41,922 nt of DNA from Chroococcus sp. CMT-3BRIN-NPC107 (GTDB lineage Bacteria > Cyanobacteriota > Cyanobacteriia > Cyanobacteriales > Chroococcidiopsidaceae): the NCBI GenBank assembly GCA_019359635.1, contig JAHHGY010000031.1, forward strand, positions 1 through 41,922, in the 5' to 3' direction. Below are positions 33,256 to 41,808 of this stretch, piece by piece. The notes under the pieces were generated by a model. That model made no database searches and had not been told where the DNA came from. It was given only the letters and a program-made list of their open reading frames with translations. Each line of letters opens with the position of its first letter. Position 1 is the first letter of the stretch. A program made the position numbers and the translations under genes.

Positions 33256-34419
33256 GTGGACATTGAAATTGGGCGGGGTAAAAAAGCAAGGAGAGCTTAC
33301 GGAATCGATGAAATTGCTTTAGTACCAGGCAATAGAACCCTAGATCCGAGTTTAGCTGACACAACCTGGCGCTTAGGTAATATTGAGCGAGAAATTCCAA
33401 TTATTGCTAGTGCAATGGATGGCGTGGTAGACGTTCGCATGGCAGTATTATTATCAGAGCTAGGGGCGTTAGGGGTACTCAATTTAGAAGGCATCCAGTG
33501 CCGCTACGCCGATCCCAAGCCAATTTTAGAGCGGATTAGTTCGGTAGGTAAAGATGAATTTGTGGGCTTGATGCAAAAATTGTATGCTAAACCCATCGAA
33601 CCAGAATTAATCGAGCAGCGCATCCAAGAAATTAAGCAACTTGGGGGAATCGCTGCCCTCAGCGCTACTCCCGCCGGAGCAATGAAATACGGCGAAATGG
33701 TAGCAAAGGCGGGTGCAGATTTATTTTTTGTTCAAGCAACGGTTGTATCTACTGCTCACCTGTCACCGGAATCTCTGACACCTTTGGATTTGGCGCAATT
33801 TTGTCGAGAAATGCCAATTCCTGTAATTTTGGGCAACTGCGTTACTTACGAAGTCACCCTCAACTTAATGAAAGCCGGAGCCGCCGGGGTATTAGTCGGA
33901 ATTGGGCCGGGAGCGGCTTGTACTTCGCGTGGAGTTTTGGGTGTAGGCGTACCTCAAGCTACTGCGATCGCCGATTGTGCGGCGGCCCGTGACGACTATT
34001 ATCAAGAAACCGGAAATTATGTGCCAGTAATTGCCGATGGTGGTTTAATCACTGGCGGCGATATTTGTAAATGTATTGCCTGTGGCGCGGATGGAGTTAT
34101 GATTGGTTCGCCCTTTGCTAGAGCTTTAGAAGCTCCAGGAAACGGCTATCATTGGGGCATGGCAACACCTAGCCCAGTTTTGCCACGGGGGACGCGGATT
34201 CGGGTAGCAACGACGGGTACTTTGGAGCAAATTTTACGAGGCCCAGCTTTATTAGATGATGGTACTCATAACTTGCTGGGAGCCTTAAAAACCAGTATGG
34301 GAACCTTGGGGACAAAAAATATTAAAGAAATGCAGAGTGCGGAGGTAGCGATCGCTCCTTCCCTACTTACCGAAGGCAAAGTATACCAAAAAGCTCAACA
34401 ATTAGGCATGGGCAAATAG
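33256..34419 (+). CDS. guaB3: GuaB3-type IMP dehydrogenase-related protein
   Basis: 387-residue TIM barrel of the IMPDH/GMPR superfamily without the regulatory CBS (Bateman) pair found in GuaB. Motifs: 'ASAMDGVVD' (about 53-61), the catalytic-loop Cys in '[15 protein letters not shown]' (about 220), '[19 protein letters not shown]' and '[11 protein letters not shown]'. The IMPDH active-site loop is usually G-x-x-C-I/T-T-R; here it is GAACTSR, as in the GuaB3 group. IMPDH converts IMP to XMP with NAD, the first step to GMP. Work on cyanobacterial GuaB3 reports IMP dehydrogenase activity, as I recall. The start is GTG 33256 ([11 protein letters not shown]). The Yfr1 RNA lies 80 bases past its stop. 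Confidence 0.93.
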   Translation: MDIEIGRGKKARRAYGIDEIALVPGNRTLDPSLADTTWRLGNIEREIPIIASAMDGVVDVRMAVLLSELGALGVLNLEGIQCRYADPKPILERISSVGKDEFVGLMQKLYAKPIEPELIEQRIQEIKQLGGIAALSATPAGAMKYGEMVAKAGADLFFVQATVVSTAHLSPESLTPLDLAQFCREMPIPVILGNCVTYEVTLNLMKAGAAGVLVGIGPGAACTSRGVLGVGVPQATAIADCAAARDDYYQETGNYVPVIADGGLITGGDICKCIACGADGVMIGSPFARALEAPGNGYHWGMATPSPVLPRGTRIRVATTGTLEQILRGPALLDDGTHNLLGALKTSMGTLGTKNIKEMQSAEVAIAPSLLTEGKVYQKAQQLGMGK

Positions 34420-34487
34420 GCAAAAATTCAGCAATCGATTGTTGCAGCAATTGTAACTATCATTCAGCAAAACCATTTAGTGTCGCT

Positions 34488-34493
34488 TACAAT
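34488..34493 (+). promoter_or_regulatory. -10 box of the Yfr1 promoter
   Basis: TACAAT at 34488-34493 lies seven bases before the expected RNA start at about 34500. No good -35 hexamer is seen at 16-18 bp, so the promoter may depend on an extended -10 or an activator. Confidence 0.55.
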
Positions 34494-34498
34494 AGGGA

Positions 34499-34569
34499 AG
34501 ACGGAAAATTTTTTCCGTTCACTCCTCACACCACACTCCGCCCAATTATTATTGGGCGGTTTCTTATTT
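34499..34569 (+). ncRNA. yfr1: Yfr1 regulatory RNA
   Basis: About 70 nt. A first hairpin (ACGGAAAA 34501-34508 with TTTTCCGT 34511-34518) is followed by the unpaired sequence ACTCCTCACAC (34521-34531) and a terminator hairpin (34538-34559) with a T-rich tail. The 11-base ACUCCUCACAC core between two stem-loops is the hallmark of Yfr1, a small RNA found in most cyanobacteria that base-pairs with mRNAs of outer-membrane proteins. In several cyanobacteria it lies next to guaB-type genes, as here. The 3' end touches the stop codon of the convergent GspE-like gene at 34568. Exact ends would need transcript mapping; the -10 box at 34488 and the terminator bracket the region. Confidence 0.93.
34538..34569 (+). 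terminator. Yfr1 / guaB3 intrinsic terminator
   Basis: CCGCCCAAT (34538-34546) pairs perfectly with ATTGGGCGG (34551-34559) around a 4-base loop and is followed by TTTCTTATTT. It ends Yfr1 and would also stop read-through from guaB3. Confidence 0.93.
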
Positions 34570-36259
34570 AATTGACTGTTATTGGTGATTCGATTCGACT
34601 TTGCAAGTCTTGACTAGAGATTTTTCTATTGAGCGAACTACGAGGTAGTACGCGCACGATCTCCTCTACAGTAGTCAAACCACTGGTGACTTTTTCAATG
34701 GCCGCCACTCTAAAAGAGGAAAAATTAATTTTTTTGAGGTATTGATGCAATTGAGTAATACTACCTTCGTAAATAATTTCTTGCACGGTTTCATCAATAT
34801 CTAACAACTCGACGATTACTTCTCGTCCCAAGTAACCAGAATTGAAACACGCTTGACAACCAACTCCTTTGCGCCACGTTCCAAATGGTTGCTGTAATCC
34901 CAAAACTTTTAAATCCTTCGCCGTTGGCGTATAAGGCGCAGCACAGTGCAGGCAAACGCGACGCACAAGGCGCTGGGCGACAATTCCTAGCAATGCGTCG
35001 CTGAGTAGAGCAGGGTCGGGGCCAATGTCTTTAAGCCTAGGAATTGCCCCTACAGCATCGTTAGTATGCAAAGTAGTCAATACCAAGTGTCCGGTCAAAG
35101 CCGCTCTTACTGCCGTTTCTGCCGTCTCTGCATCGCGAATTTCTCCTACCATGATCACATCCGGGTCTTGGCGCAAAATTGCCCTTAATCCCGCCGCAAA
35201 GGTCATACCTGCCGCTTCATGAACTTGGGTTTGAGTAATTCGAGGCAATAAATACTCTACAGGGTCTTCTACTGTAACTACATTGATGTGTTCGTTGGCA
35301 ACCGCTTGTAAACTGGTGTACAGAGTGCTAGTTTTACCCGAACCTGTAGGGCCTGTGAGAATAACCATCCCTTGCGGTTGTTTTAACCAGCTTTTGTAAA
35401 TTGTTAAGGTTTCTTGAGAAAATCCTAAATTATTAATATCAGAAAAAGGATTTTTTCTAGGTAACAAACGAATAACAGCTTTTTCACCGTTTACGCAAGG
35501 AAGGGTGCTAACGCGCATATCCATTCCTAGTTCGGTTTCTTGAGAGGAGGCATATTTTTCGCCAATTCGCCCATCTTGAGGGCGGCGACTGTCAGAAATA
35601 TCGATCGCCGACATGACCTTGAGGGCGACAATTACCCTGCGGCTAAGTTCGGCGGGAAGGGTAGTAATATCTCGCAATACGCCATCAATGCGATAGCGGA
35701 CTCTTAAACCATCGGTCATTGGTTCTAAATGGATGTCGCTTGCGCGATTGCGCAAGGCTCCAGAAATCAGAGTTTTGATTCGACCAATTTGATCGGCGGC
35801 TTTAGAAAGGTATAGTTCGGTCGTTTCGCTGATATCTTCTTGCTCGTACTCTCCTGTGAGTGGGTTGACTAAAGGAGCCGAGCTAAGATTGTTGACGTTG
35901 AGATTTTGAGTATGAAACCAGGCTCGATAGCTTTTGTCGGAAATAGGAATAATTTGAATTTGGCTATTAGTGCGATCGCTCAGGTTAGCAATTATTTCTG
36001 GGCTTAAATTTACCGGGCTACCTAAGTAATAACACCCACGCCACAACAACAAAGGAATTGCTGGCGGTAAAGAATTGCGATCGCTAAAGTGTCGTAGAAA
36101 TCTTAAACTCACGTCTCGGTCGAGCAATGCTTGATTTACGAGTCCTTGCTCGTTTACCAATAGCTTCAACGCTTGGGCGCAATTGATTTCTTGAGCTTTC
36201 AGTTTTTGCCAAGCAGAATTATTTGTGGGTGAAGCCTGCATATTTGTTAGTAAACTCAC
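34568..36259 (-). CDS. GspE/PilB-type secretion or pilus ATPase
   Basis: 563 residues. The N-terminal domain (about 1-140) is poorly conserved and carries 'AQALKLLVNEQGLVNQALLD'. The ATPase core has 'ASDIHLEPMTDGLRVRYRID' (about 170-189), Walker A GPTGSGKTSTLY (about 302-313), Asp box 'VVTVEDPVEY', Walker B region 'DPDVIMVGEIRDAETAETA' (about 362-380) and the His box 'HLVLTTLHTNDA'. A tetracysteine zinc site follows: 'CLHC' and 'CQAC' (about 430-465). It is therefore complete. Cyanobacteria have PilB for type IV pilus extension and extra GspE/PilB-like proteins; this one looks like an extra paralogue, as no pil genes lie nearby. The frame begins with GTG 36259, but ATG 36241 (MQASPTNNS) is equally likely. 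The stop codon abuts the Yfr1 terminator. Confidence 0.88.
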   Translation of the reverse strand: MSLLTNMQASPTNNSAWQKLKAQEINCAQALKLLVNEQGLVNQALLDRDVSLRFLRHFSDRNSLPPAIPLLLWRGCYYLGSPVNLSPEIIANLSDRTNSQIQIIPISDKSYRAWFHTQNLNVNNLSSAPLVNPLTGEYEQEDISETTELYLSKAADQIGRIKTLISGALRNRASDIHLEPMTDGLRVRYRIDGVLRDITTLPAELSRRVIVALKVMSAIDISDSRRPQDGRIGEKYASSQETELGMDMRVSTLPCVNGEKAVIRLLPRKNPFSDINNLGFSQETLTIYKSWLKQPQGMVILTGPTGSGKTSTLYTSLQAVANEHINVVTVEDPVEYLLPRITQTQVHEAAGMTFAAGLRAILRQDPDVIMVGEIRDAETAETAVRAALTGHLVLTTLHTNDAVGAIPRLKDIGPDPALLSDALLGIVAQRLVRRVCLHCAAPYTPTAKDLKVLGLQQPFGTWRKGVGCQACFNSGYLGREVIVELLDIDETVQEIIYEGSITQLHQYLKKINFSSFRVAAIEKVTSGLTTVEEIVRVLPRSSLNRKISSQDLQSRIESPITVN

Positions 36260-36415
36260 TCCCTCAATCTAACTCTAGAATCAGAGCTTTTCAGTTTTTT
36301 CATAATAACTTGACATTTCCCAACTTGTTTGCAACTTTTTGACGGTAATAATACACAAAAACCCCTTTAGTGCGATCGCCTTTGTTAAAAACTTGTAACT
36401 AAACCTTAGCAATAA

Positions 36416-36444
36416 AAAACTTGGAGCTTACAACTCCAAGTTTT
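36416..36444 (-). terminator. Intrinsic terminator for the pyruvate dehydrogenase E2 gene
   Basis: AAAACTTGGAG (36416-36426) pairs perfectly with CTCCAAGTTTT (36434-36444) around a 7-base loop. On the - strand the stem runs into TTTTTTATT. It is about 115 bases past the E2 stop codon. Confidence 0.85.
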
Positions 36445-36558
36445 GCGATTAATGTAAAATCAATTTTGACTTATTGCTCTAAGCCGCCAAGAAGGGCGCA
36501 AAGCTTTACCTGCTCTGTATGGTGACAATGAATAAACAATTGCTGAATTCGCAATTTT

Positions 36559-37833
36559 TTATTGAGTTAAAGAAGCAGCATTTGTTTCAATTAACTTTGC
36601 CAAATCTTTCAAAAATGCCGCCGCCGTAGCACCATAAATAATCCGGTGATCGCAAGTAATATTTACCTGCATTTGTGGCTTCACTCCCAACATTCCATCA
36701 CTTGTTGCTACTACTTGATTTTGGGCTGCACCAATCGCCAAAATCGAACCTTGTCCAGGAGGCAAAATCGCATCAAAACGATCTACACCAAACATTCCCA
36801 AATTGGATAAGGTAAAAGTGCCGCTATTATATTCTTCTGGTTGTAATTGCTTGGCTCTAGCTCTTTCTACCAAAGCTTTCCAGTTACGCGATAGAGAATA
36901 AATATCTACTTTATCGGCATTTTGCAATACAGGTGTAATCAGTCCGCCGTCATCCATCGCTACAGCCACAGCAATATTAATATTGGAATGATAGACAATT
37001 TTTTGCTCCGAGTAACTGGCATTAACTAAAGGATGCTTTTGTAAAGTTACAGCTACAGCTTTTGCTAGTAGCGCTGTCATTGTCACGCCTTTAGATTTAA
37101 TTTGCTTGTACAGTTTATCCAACGCTTCGGTAGTAATTGTATAACCTACATGGAAAGTGGGAACTTGCAAGGAAGCCATCATATTTCGCACTACTGCGTT
37201 TTGCAGCGTGTTCATCGGCACTACTTGACCAGGGGTAGTAGTAGTAGCCACCGAAGCAGGTACCGGAGGCACTGAAGCTACCGGAGGGGGGGCTATGGGA
37301 GTAGGTGCAGGGGGGGTGCTAAGGTTTGCCGCCGCCTCTACATCCTCCGCCACAATCCGCCCGTGAGGGCCGCTACCCGTAAGGCTGCTTAGATCGACTT
37401 TCATTTCTTTGGCTAACTTGCGGGCGCGGGGGGAAATCATAATTCGCCCATCTTCAACCTTTGAGCCATTTTGTGCAGGAGCGGGGGCAATTACAGTGTT
37501 TTCAACATCTGCCACTTGTCCGGGAGAAGTGGTAGCATCGGCGGTGGTAGCAGTAGGAGAAGTAGCTTGTTGCTTTGCGGTGGCGATTTCGGCTTCAGTT
37601 TCGGCAATTAGAGCGATCGCGCTGCCAACGGGGGCTGTATCTCCAGATTCAACTAAGATCGTAGCTATATAGCCTTCATAGAAGGTTTCTACATCCATAT
37701 CTGCTTTATCGGATTCTACTACTACCACTGTTTCGCCTTTTTCTACTTTGTCTCCTGGTGACTTTACCCAAGAGACAATTTTGCCCTCAGTCATGGTGGA
37801 ACTAAGAGCAGGCATAAATACTTCGTGAATCAT
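36559..37833 (-). CDS. pdhC: Dihydrolipoamide acetyltransferase (pyruvate dehydrogenase E2)
   Basis: 424 residues. The lipoyl domain (1-76) has the lipoylated Lys in 'VESDKADMDVE' (K43). The Ala/Pro/Thr linker is followed by the peripheral-subunit-binding domain ('ISPRARKLAKEMKVDLSSLT', 'GPHGRIVAEDV'; about 133-170), a second linker and the catalytic domain (about 205-424). The enzyme transfers acetyl groups from lipoate to CoA; it forms the core of the complex. The active-site motif reads 'CDHRIIYGATAAAFL' (about 395): the His is present, but the Asp of the usual DHRxxDG is Tyr. As I recall, this is common in cyanobacterial E2, so I take the enzyme to be active. ATG 37833 fits the lipoyl domain start exactly. 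Confidence 0.94.
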   Translation of the reverse strand: MIHEVFMPALSSTMTEGKIVSWVKSPGDKVEKGETVVVVESDKADMDVETFYEGYIATILVESGDTAPVGSAIALIAETEAEIATAKQQATSPTATTADATTSPGQVADVENTVIAPAPAQNGSKVEDGRIMISPRARKLAKEMKVDLSSLTGSGPHGRIVAEDVEAAANLSTPPAPTPIAPPPVASVPPVPASVATTTTPGQVVPMNTLQNAVVRNMMASLQVPTFHVGYTITTEALDKLYKQIKSKGVTMTALLAKAVAVTLQKHPLVNASYSEQKIVYHSNINIAVAVAMDDGGLITPVLQNADKVDIYSLSRNWKALVERARAKQLQPEEYNSGTFTLSNLGMFGVDRFDAILPPGQGSILAIGAAQNQVVATSDGMLGVKPQMQVNITCDHRIIYGATAAAFLKDLAKLIETNAASLTQ

Positions 37834-37934
37834 TTGTAACCTTGAAGCAATAAGCGATTAATTTTAATTATCAAAGAAAACTTGGATCTTGTAGGAGACA
37901 AGAGACGCTCCGGTGGAACGCCTGCATACTAAGC

Positions 37935-38384
37935 TTAAATATCTCCCCTAATTTCTTCTACTACGCCATCGCGCAGCAGAATTTCTACTTGCATTTTGCT
38001 AATGAGGTTGTCGCCAGGTTGGACGCTAAACAAGCCTTCAAGTTGAAATTGATTAACTTCTTGATTCATTTCCAATAACTGCACTTGCTGGAGATTTTGC
38101 AAACTTTGATTTTTTTGCTCTAGTAGTTCGCTTTTTTTCTCATTAACCTGAATTTGGATGCTTTCAATTTGCTGCATCGTTTGCGGGCCTGGGGGTTGCA
38201 AGCTTTGCTTCTGAATTTCTGAAATTGCTCTTTGTCCTTGCATTTCCAATTGCTGCAATTGAGTGTCAACTTGGTTGATTTGAGCTTGCAATTGCTGCTG
38301 AATTTCGTCTTTCCAACGCGGAGTTACTACAGCTTTAACGTTAATTGGGCGTTTTAAGGTGAGTTGAGTGGGAGAAATATCCAT
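37935..38384 (-). CDS. YlqD-family protein
   Basis: 149 residues matching the YlqD family (PF11068), of unknown function. An N-terminal strand part ('QLTLKRPINVKAVVTPRWKD') leads into a long coiled coil (about 25-105, rich in Gln, Glu and Leu) and a C-terminal strand part ('FSVQPGDNLISKMQVEILLR', ending 'VVEEIRGDI'). No signal peptide. I place the start at ATG 38384 (MDISPTQ); the frame can be extended five codons to a TTG without a ribosome site. It stands 35 bases downstream of the acyl-activating gene, so the two may be co-transcribed, although a functional link is not evident. Confidence 0.82.
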   Translation of the reverse strand: MDISPTQLTLKRPINVKAVVTPRWKDEIQQQLQAQINQVDTQLQQLEMQGQRAISEIQKQSLQPPGPQTMQQIESIQIQVNEKKSELLEQKNQSLQNLQQVQLLEMNQEVNQFQLEGLFSVQPGDNLISKMQVEILLRDGVVEEIRGDI

Positions 38385-38419
38385 AAAATCAAAGCACAAT
38401 TGCTACTTTTTTAATTGCG

Positions 38420-40309
38420 TTAAGCAAACATCTTGTCAATAATATCCTGGTAGCGATCCATCACAACAGATCGCTTGATCTTCAATGTCTGGGTCATAGT
38501 GCCATTTTCAATCGAAAATGGTTCGTCAATCAGTTTAAAGGTACTAATGCGCTCGTCGGCGCGATAACCAGGGCGATTTTGGACTTCTCGATTCAATTCT
38601 TGTCGATATAAGTCTTGAATTGCTTTGCTATCGAGGTTAGTGGCAGATATTTCTAAGTTTTGGGTAGTTGCCCATTGTTGCAAAGCGTCTTGGTTGGGAA
38701 CAATTAAAGCGCCTAAAAATCGCTCATCTTGCCCAACTAACATAATTTGGTCAATATAAGGCGATCGCAAACAAGCGTTTTCAATTGGCTGCGGCTCGAT
38801 ATTTTCCCCATTACTCAAAACAATAGTATCTTTGGCGCGTCCAGTAATAACTAAATCGTTTTGCTTTGAAACCCAGCCCAAATCTCCTGTATTAAACCAA
38901 CCTTCAGAATTAATTGCCTTTGCCGTTGCTTCGGGATTTTTGTAATAACCTTGCATGACTTGATGTCCGCGAATCATGACTAAGCCTTTTTTGCCAACGC
39001 TGAGGGGTTTGTAGGTTTCTAGTTCGACAATTTGCGTTTCGGTATTAGGCAAAGGTTGACCATCAGCACCGCGCAAGTTGCGCCAAGTGCGCCGCACGTG
39101 GGTAATTGGCGAAGTTTCAGTTAAACCATAGCCGCCCAAAATATCAACGCCGATAATTTCGTAAAAATCCTCTAAATGCTCTGCAATAGACCCGCCACCG
39201 CTTACTAAAAACCTAACTCTTCCGCCCGTTGCTTCTCGTACTTGCTTGTATACTATTTTGTCTGCCAACTGATGAATTAAACTCAAAGGAACGATCTGGA
39301 TACCCGCCCAAATTTTTGCAAATATTGAGGGGGAAAGATTGTTTAAATCCAAGGATTGGACTACCCGACGAGCAACAATATAGCGTTGACTTTGGGCAAA
39401 AAAGAAGTTTATCAAACGTTGCTTATTGGGAGGTTGCTCCCGAAATTGCTTTTGTACCCCTTCGTAGATAGATTCCCATAATCGCGGTACTCCAACCATA
39501 TAGTAGGGTTTAAAGTCTTTAAAGTCTTTTTTGACGTTGCGAATGTTAGTGTATATCTGCGTGCAGCCGTGAGCGAGAATAAAGTATTCAAAGCTGCGCT
39601 CGTAACAGTGCCAAATCGGTAAAATACTCATCACCACTTCCCCTGGCTGCGGTTTTACTACCGCACTCGCGCCAAAAACTTGGGATAGCAAGTTGCCTTG
39701 ACTGAGCATTACTCCCTTTGGCTGTCCTGAAGTTCCAGAAGTATACATTAGAGTTGCTAGATCCTCTTTATGCCATTGCACGGGCTTTAAGGGACGATTT
39801 GCGCCTAGGGCGATCACACTTGCATAATTCAGGACTTTTGTATTGGCGATTTCTGGTGGCTGTTCGTCAGATAGCAAAATTGCTAGGTTTACGGGGAGTT
39901 TGCCTTCTGTAAGCAATTTTTGCAGTGTGGCTTTGTCTTGCACCACCAAAGCTATGCTATCGCTGTGAGAAAGGATATATAGCAACTCCTCTCGATCGGC
40001 TTGCGCTCCCCTGACCGCATCTACTGCGCCCGCAGCCATAATACCTTGATCGGCAACAAGCCAGCGTGGTTGATTCTCGGCAAATAACGAGATGCGATCG
40101 CCTCGCTTGATTCCCAATGCTTGCAATCCGGCGGCAAATTGTCCAATCTGTTGATATAACTGGCTATAAGTTAAACTTACTTCGGGCTGGACGTGAGGAT
40201 CTTTTACAGCAACTGTATTGCCGAATTTTTGGATGGCGATCGCCCAAATTTCGGGTATAGATTGCACGCTAGAGTAATCAGCAGTACGTTTTGATGCAGG
40301 ATTCAACAT
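38420..40309 (-). CDS. aas: Long-chain fatty acid ligase (acyl-ACP/acyl-CoA synthetase)
   Basis: 629-residue adenylate-forming enzyme. The P-loop is 'LMYTSGTSGQPKGVMLS' (about 187-203). 'GGYGLTETSP' (about 391-400) is the A5 motif, 'GWFNTGDLGW' (about 466-475) contacts ATP and 'ITGRAKDTIVLSNGENIEP' (about 482-500) is the hinge. Length and motifs match the cyanobacterial acyl-ACP synthetase group, which activates free fatty acids for recycling into membrane lipids; pure sequence reading does not separate ACP from CoA as acceptor. The catalytic Lys region near the C-terminus ('GTMTQTLKIKRSVV') is intact. The start ATG 40309 fits. Nothing looks transferred or damaged. Confidence 0.9.
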   Translation of the reverse strand: MLNPASKRTADYSSVQSIPEIWAIAIQKFGNTVAVKDPHVQPEVSLTYSQLYQQIGQFAAGLQALGIKRGDRISLFAENQPRWLVADQGIMAAGAVDAVRGAQADREELLYILSHSDSIALVVQDKATLQKLLTEGKLPVNLAILLSDEQPPEIANTKVLNYASVIALGANRPLKPVQWHKEDLATLMYTSGTSGQPKGVMLSQGNLLSQVFGASAVVKPQPGEVVMSILPIWHCYERSFEYFILAHGCTQIYTNIRNVKKDFKDFKPYYMVGVPRLWESIYEGVQKQFREQPPNKQRLINFFFAQSQRYIVARRVVQSLDLNNLSPSIFAKIWAGIQIVPLSLIHQLADKIVYKQVREATGGRVRFLVSGGGSIAEHLEDFYEIIGVDILGGYGLTETSPITHVRRTWRNLRGADGQPLPNTETQIVELETYKPLSVGKKGLVMIRGHQVMQGYYKNPEATAKAINSEGWFNTGDLGWVSKQNDLVITGRAKDTIVLSNGENIEPQPIENACLRSPYIDQIMLVGQDERFLGALIVPNQDALQQWATTQNLEISATNLDSKAIQDLYRQELNREVQNRPGYRADERISTFKLIDEPFSIENGTMTQTLKIKRSVVMDRYQDIIDKMFA

Positions 40310-40408
40310 AACTCAATCGCTAGATAAGTTAATTTATTTGTTTATACCTTACTCTTTGTTATGCCAAAAATAGTTAGGTTGCACAGACAGATTAATGGCT
40401 GGCTATAT

Positions 40409-41053
40409 TTAGTTGCGCTTAATTAAGATCGCTTTCAACCCTGCTGCCGATGCTCCTTGATAGTCTTCTTTAAAACTATCGCCAATGTGCCATGCGTCCG
40501 CCGCCGCGCAATTATGCTTATCTAAGCTTTCTTGAAAAATTTTTTGATTTGGTTTGGCGGCGCTAACTTCGGTAGAAATAGTAATAGATGTAAAAAAATC
40601 AATTAACTTAAGAGATTCTAAAACTAAATAAAGCCGCGAATCAAAATTTGAGATTATTCCTAATTCTATTTTGCGCTTTTGCCAGCGTTTTAGTGTCGGA
40701 ATAACATCGTTATATACAACCCAGGGCTTTGCTGTAGCAAAATGGCTATAAAGTTGCTCAAAAAACTTAGAAAAGTCTGCAAATTGGTTGACTACTCCCA
40801 CTTGTTGAAATGTCTCTAAAGCGACAACTTGCCACCATTCAAATTCGTAGTTGGGAATATCCTCAAACTTTACACCCGAAAATATTGGTGGCGGCGCAGC
40901 CGCAAAGCTTTGAAAAAATGCCGCATTTACCGCTTCTTCAGAAACTGTAACCCCAAACTTTTCTGCAACGTCTGCATAAGCTTTCCCAACACTTCCTTTT
41001 ACGCCGAATAGCGTACCAACGGCATCTAAAAAAATAACTTTAGGCTGGCTCAT
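40409..41053 (-). CDS. HAD-superfamily hydrolase (REG-2/HDHD3-like)
   Basis: 214 residues. Motif I is 'FLDAVGTLFG' with the nucleophile D10. The usual second Asp two residues later is Val, as in the REG-2/HDHD3-like subgroup. Motif II 'ISNFDS' (about 139), motif III Lys in 'SAAKPNQKIF' (about 167) and motif IV 'HIGDSFKED' (about 190) follow, with a helical cap domain between I and II (about 20-100). It probably dephosphorylates a small metabolite, and the lacking acid Asp could reduce or alter activity. The start ATG 41053 overlaps the stop of the upstream membrane-protein gene as ATGA, so the two are translationally coupled. Confidence 0.87.
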   Translation of the reverse strand: MSQPKVIFLDAVGTLFGVKGSVGKAYADVAEKFGVTVSEEAVNAAFFQSFAAAPPPIFSGVKFEDIPNYEFEWWQVVALETFQQVGVVNQFADFSKFFEQLYSHFATAKPWVVYNDVIPTLKRWQKRKIELGIISNFDSRLYLVLESLKLIDFFTSITISTEVSAAKPNQKIFQESLDKHNCAAADAWHIGDSFKEDYQGASAAGLKAILIKRN

Positions 41054-41616
41054 AACGATTTAATGTTCAATTTGACAAGCAAAAATCCAACTAATCCACC
41101 TATCAAGTTTACACCCATATCGTAGATGGTATTTGGATAATAAACGCCGAACCTACTATATTTAACTGGCTTACAGCAAACTCGCAAGAAAAATTCAAAA
41201 AATTCATTCAAGTTGCCAATCAAACAAATTAAACCTAATATAAAAACTAAATTTTGCCACCATTTAAGCTTATGCCAAATAGTTATATATGCTGGTAATA
41301 AAATAATAGTAACGCTTATAGCAGAGAAAAAATGTTCTAATCTATTCAACCAAAACCAAGAATAAGGAATGATATCTTTTTGAATCATCCAAGTTAGCCA
41401 AGTTTCGATTATAGGCAAAACAAATGCTGTTGTTAGGTATAATTTATGTTCGCTGCTAGACAATCTGTTTTCTAATTTAGAAAATCTAAAAGTAAAAAAT
41501 ATGCCAAACCAAATACACCCAAGTAGTACCCAATTTGAAAATACTGTTAAAGAAAATAAAATTATTAAACTAGCAAATAATACCCAAACCCAATTATATT
41601 TAAAAGCATTTATCAT
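41050..41616 (-). CDS. Multi-pass membrane protein, unknown (YjdF-like)
   Basis: 188 residues with about six membrane segments ('WVWVLFASLIILFSLTVF', 'WVLLGCIWFGIFFTF', 'LTTAFVLPIIETWLTWM', 'FFSAISVTIILLPAYITIW', 'LVFILGLICLIGNLNEFFEF', 'VNLIGGLVGFLLVKL'). 'NEFFEFFLR' and 'YYPNTIYDMGVNLIGG' are polar motifs inside the membrane region. Their pattern (Glu, Asn-Thr, Asp-Met, Asn) recalls the YjdF/DUF2238 family. It is coupled to the HAD gene downstream. The function is unknown; a lipid- or phosphate-related role cannot be supported. Confidence 0.65.
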   Translation of the reverse strand: MINAFKYNWVWVLFASLIILFSLTVFSNWVLLGCIWFGIFFTFRFSKLENRLSSSEHKLYLTTAFVLPIIETWLTWMIQKDIIPYSWFWLNRLEHFFSAISVTIILLPAYITIWHKLKWWQNLVFILGLICLIGNLNEFFEFFLRVCCKPVKYSRFGVYYPNTIYDMGVNLIGGLVGFLLVKLNIKSL

Positions 41617-41808
41617 TATTTTTAAAAAAATAGAGATATAGCCTATTTTAATAAACTTATCAGAAACTTTAACTTAAATCAGGTAAGTAAAACAACTATT
41701 TATAGCGTTTTCTCAATCAGTAATAGAGTGAAGGCGTAATCCATCACGCCCTCACAAATGTACCTCGCTCGGTTAAGAGCCACTTATTTTTTACCTTAGG
41801 AACGTGGA
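41617..41808. other. Intergenic region before partial transposase
   Basis: 192 AT-rich bases without a gene. GAAGGCGT (41730-41737) and ACGCCCTC (41746-41753) form a hairpin with one mismatch that could terminate the adjacent transposase gene. The end of that insertion sequence should lie somewhere in this region, but I cannot place it. Confidence 0.4.
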
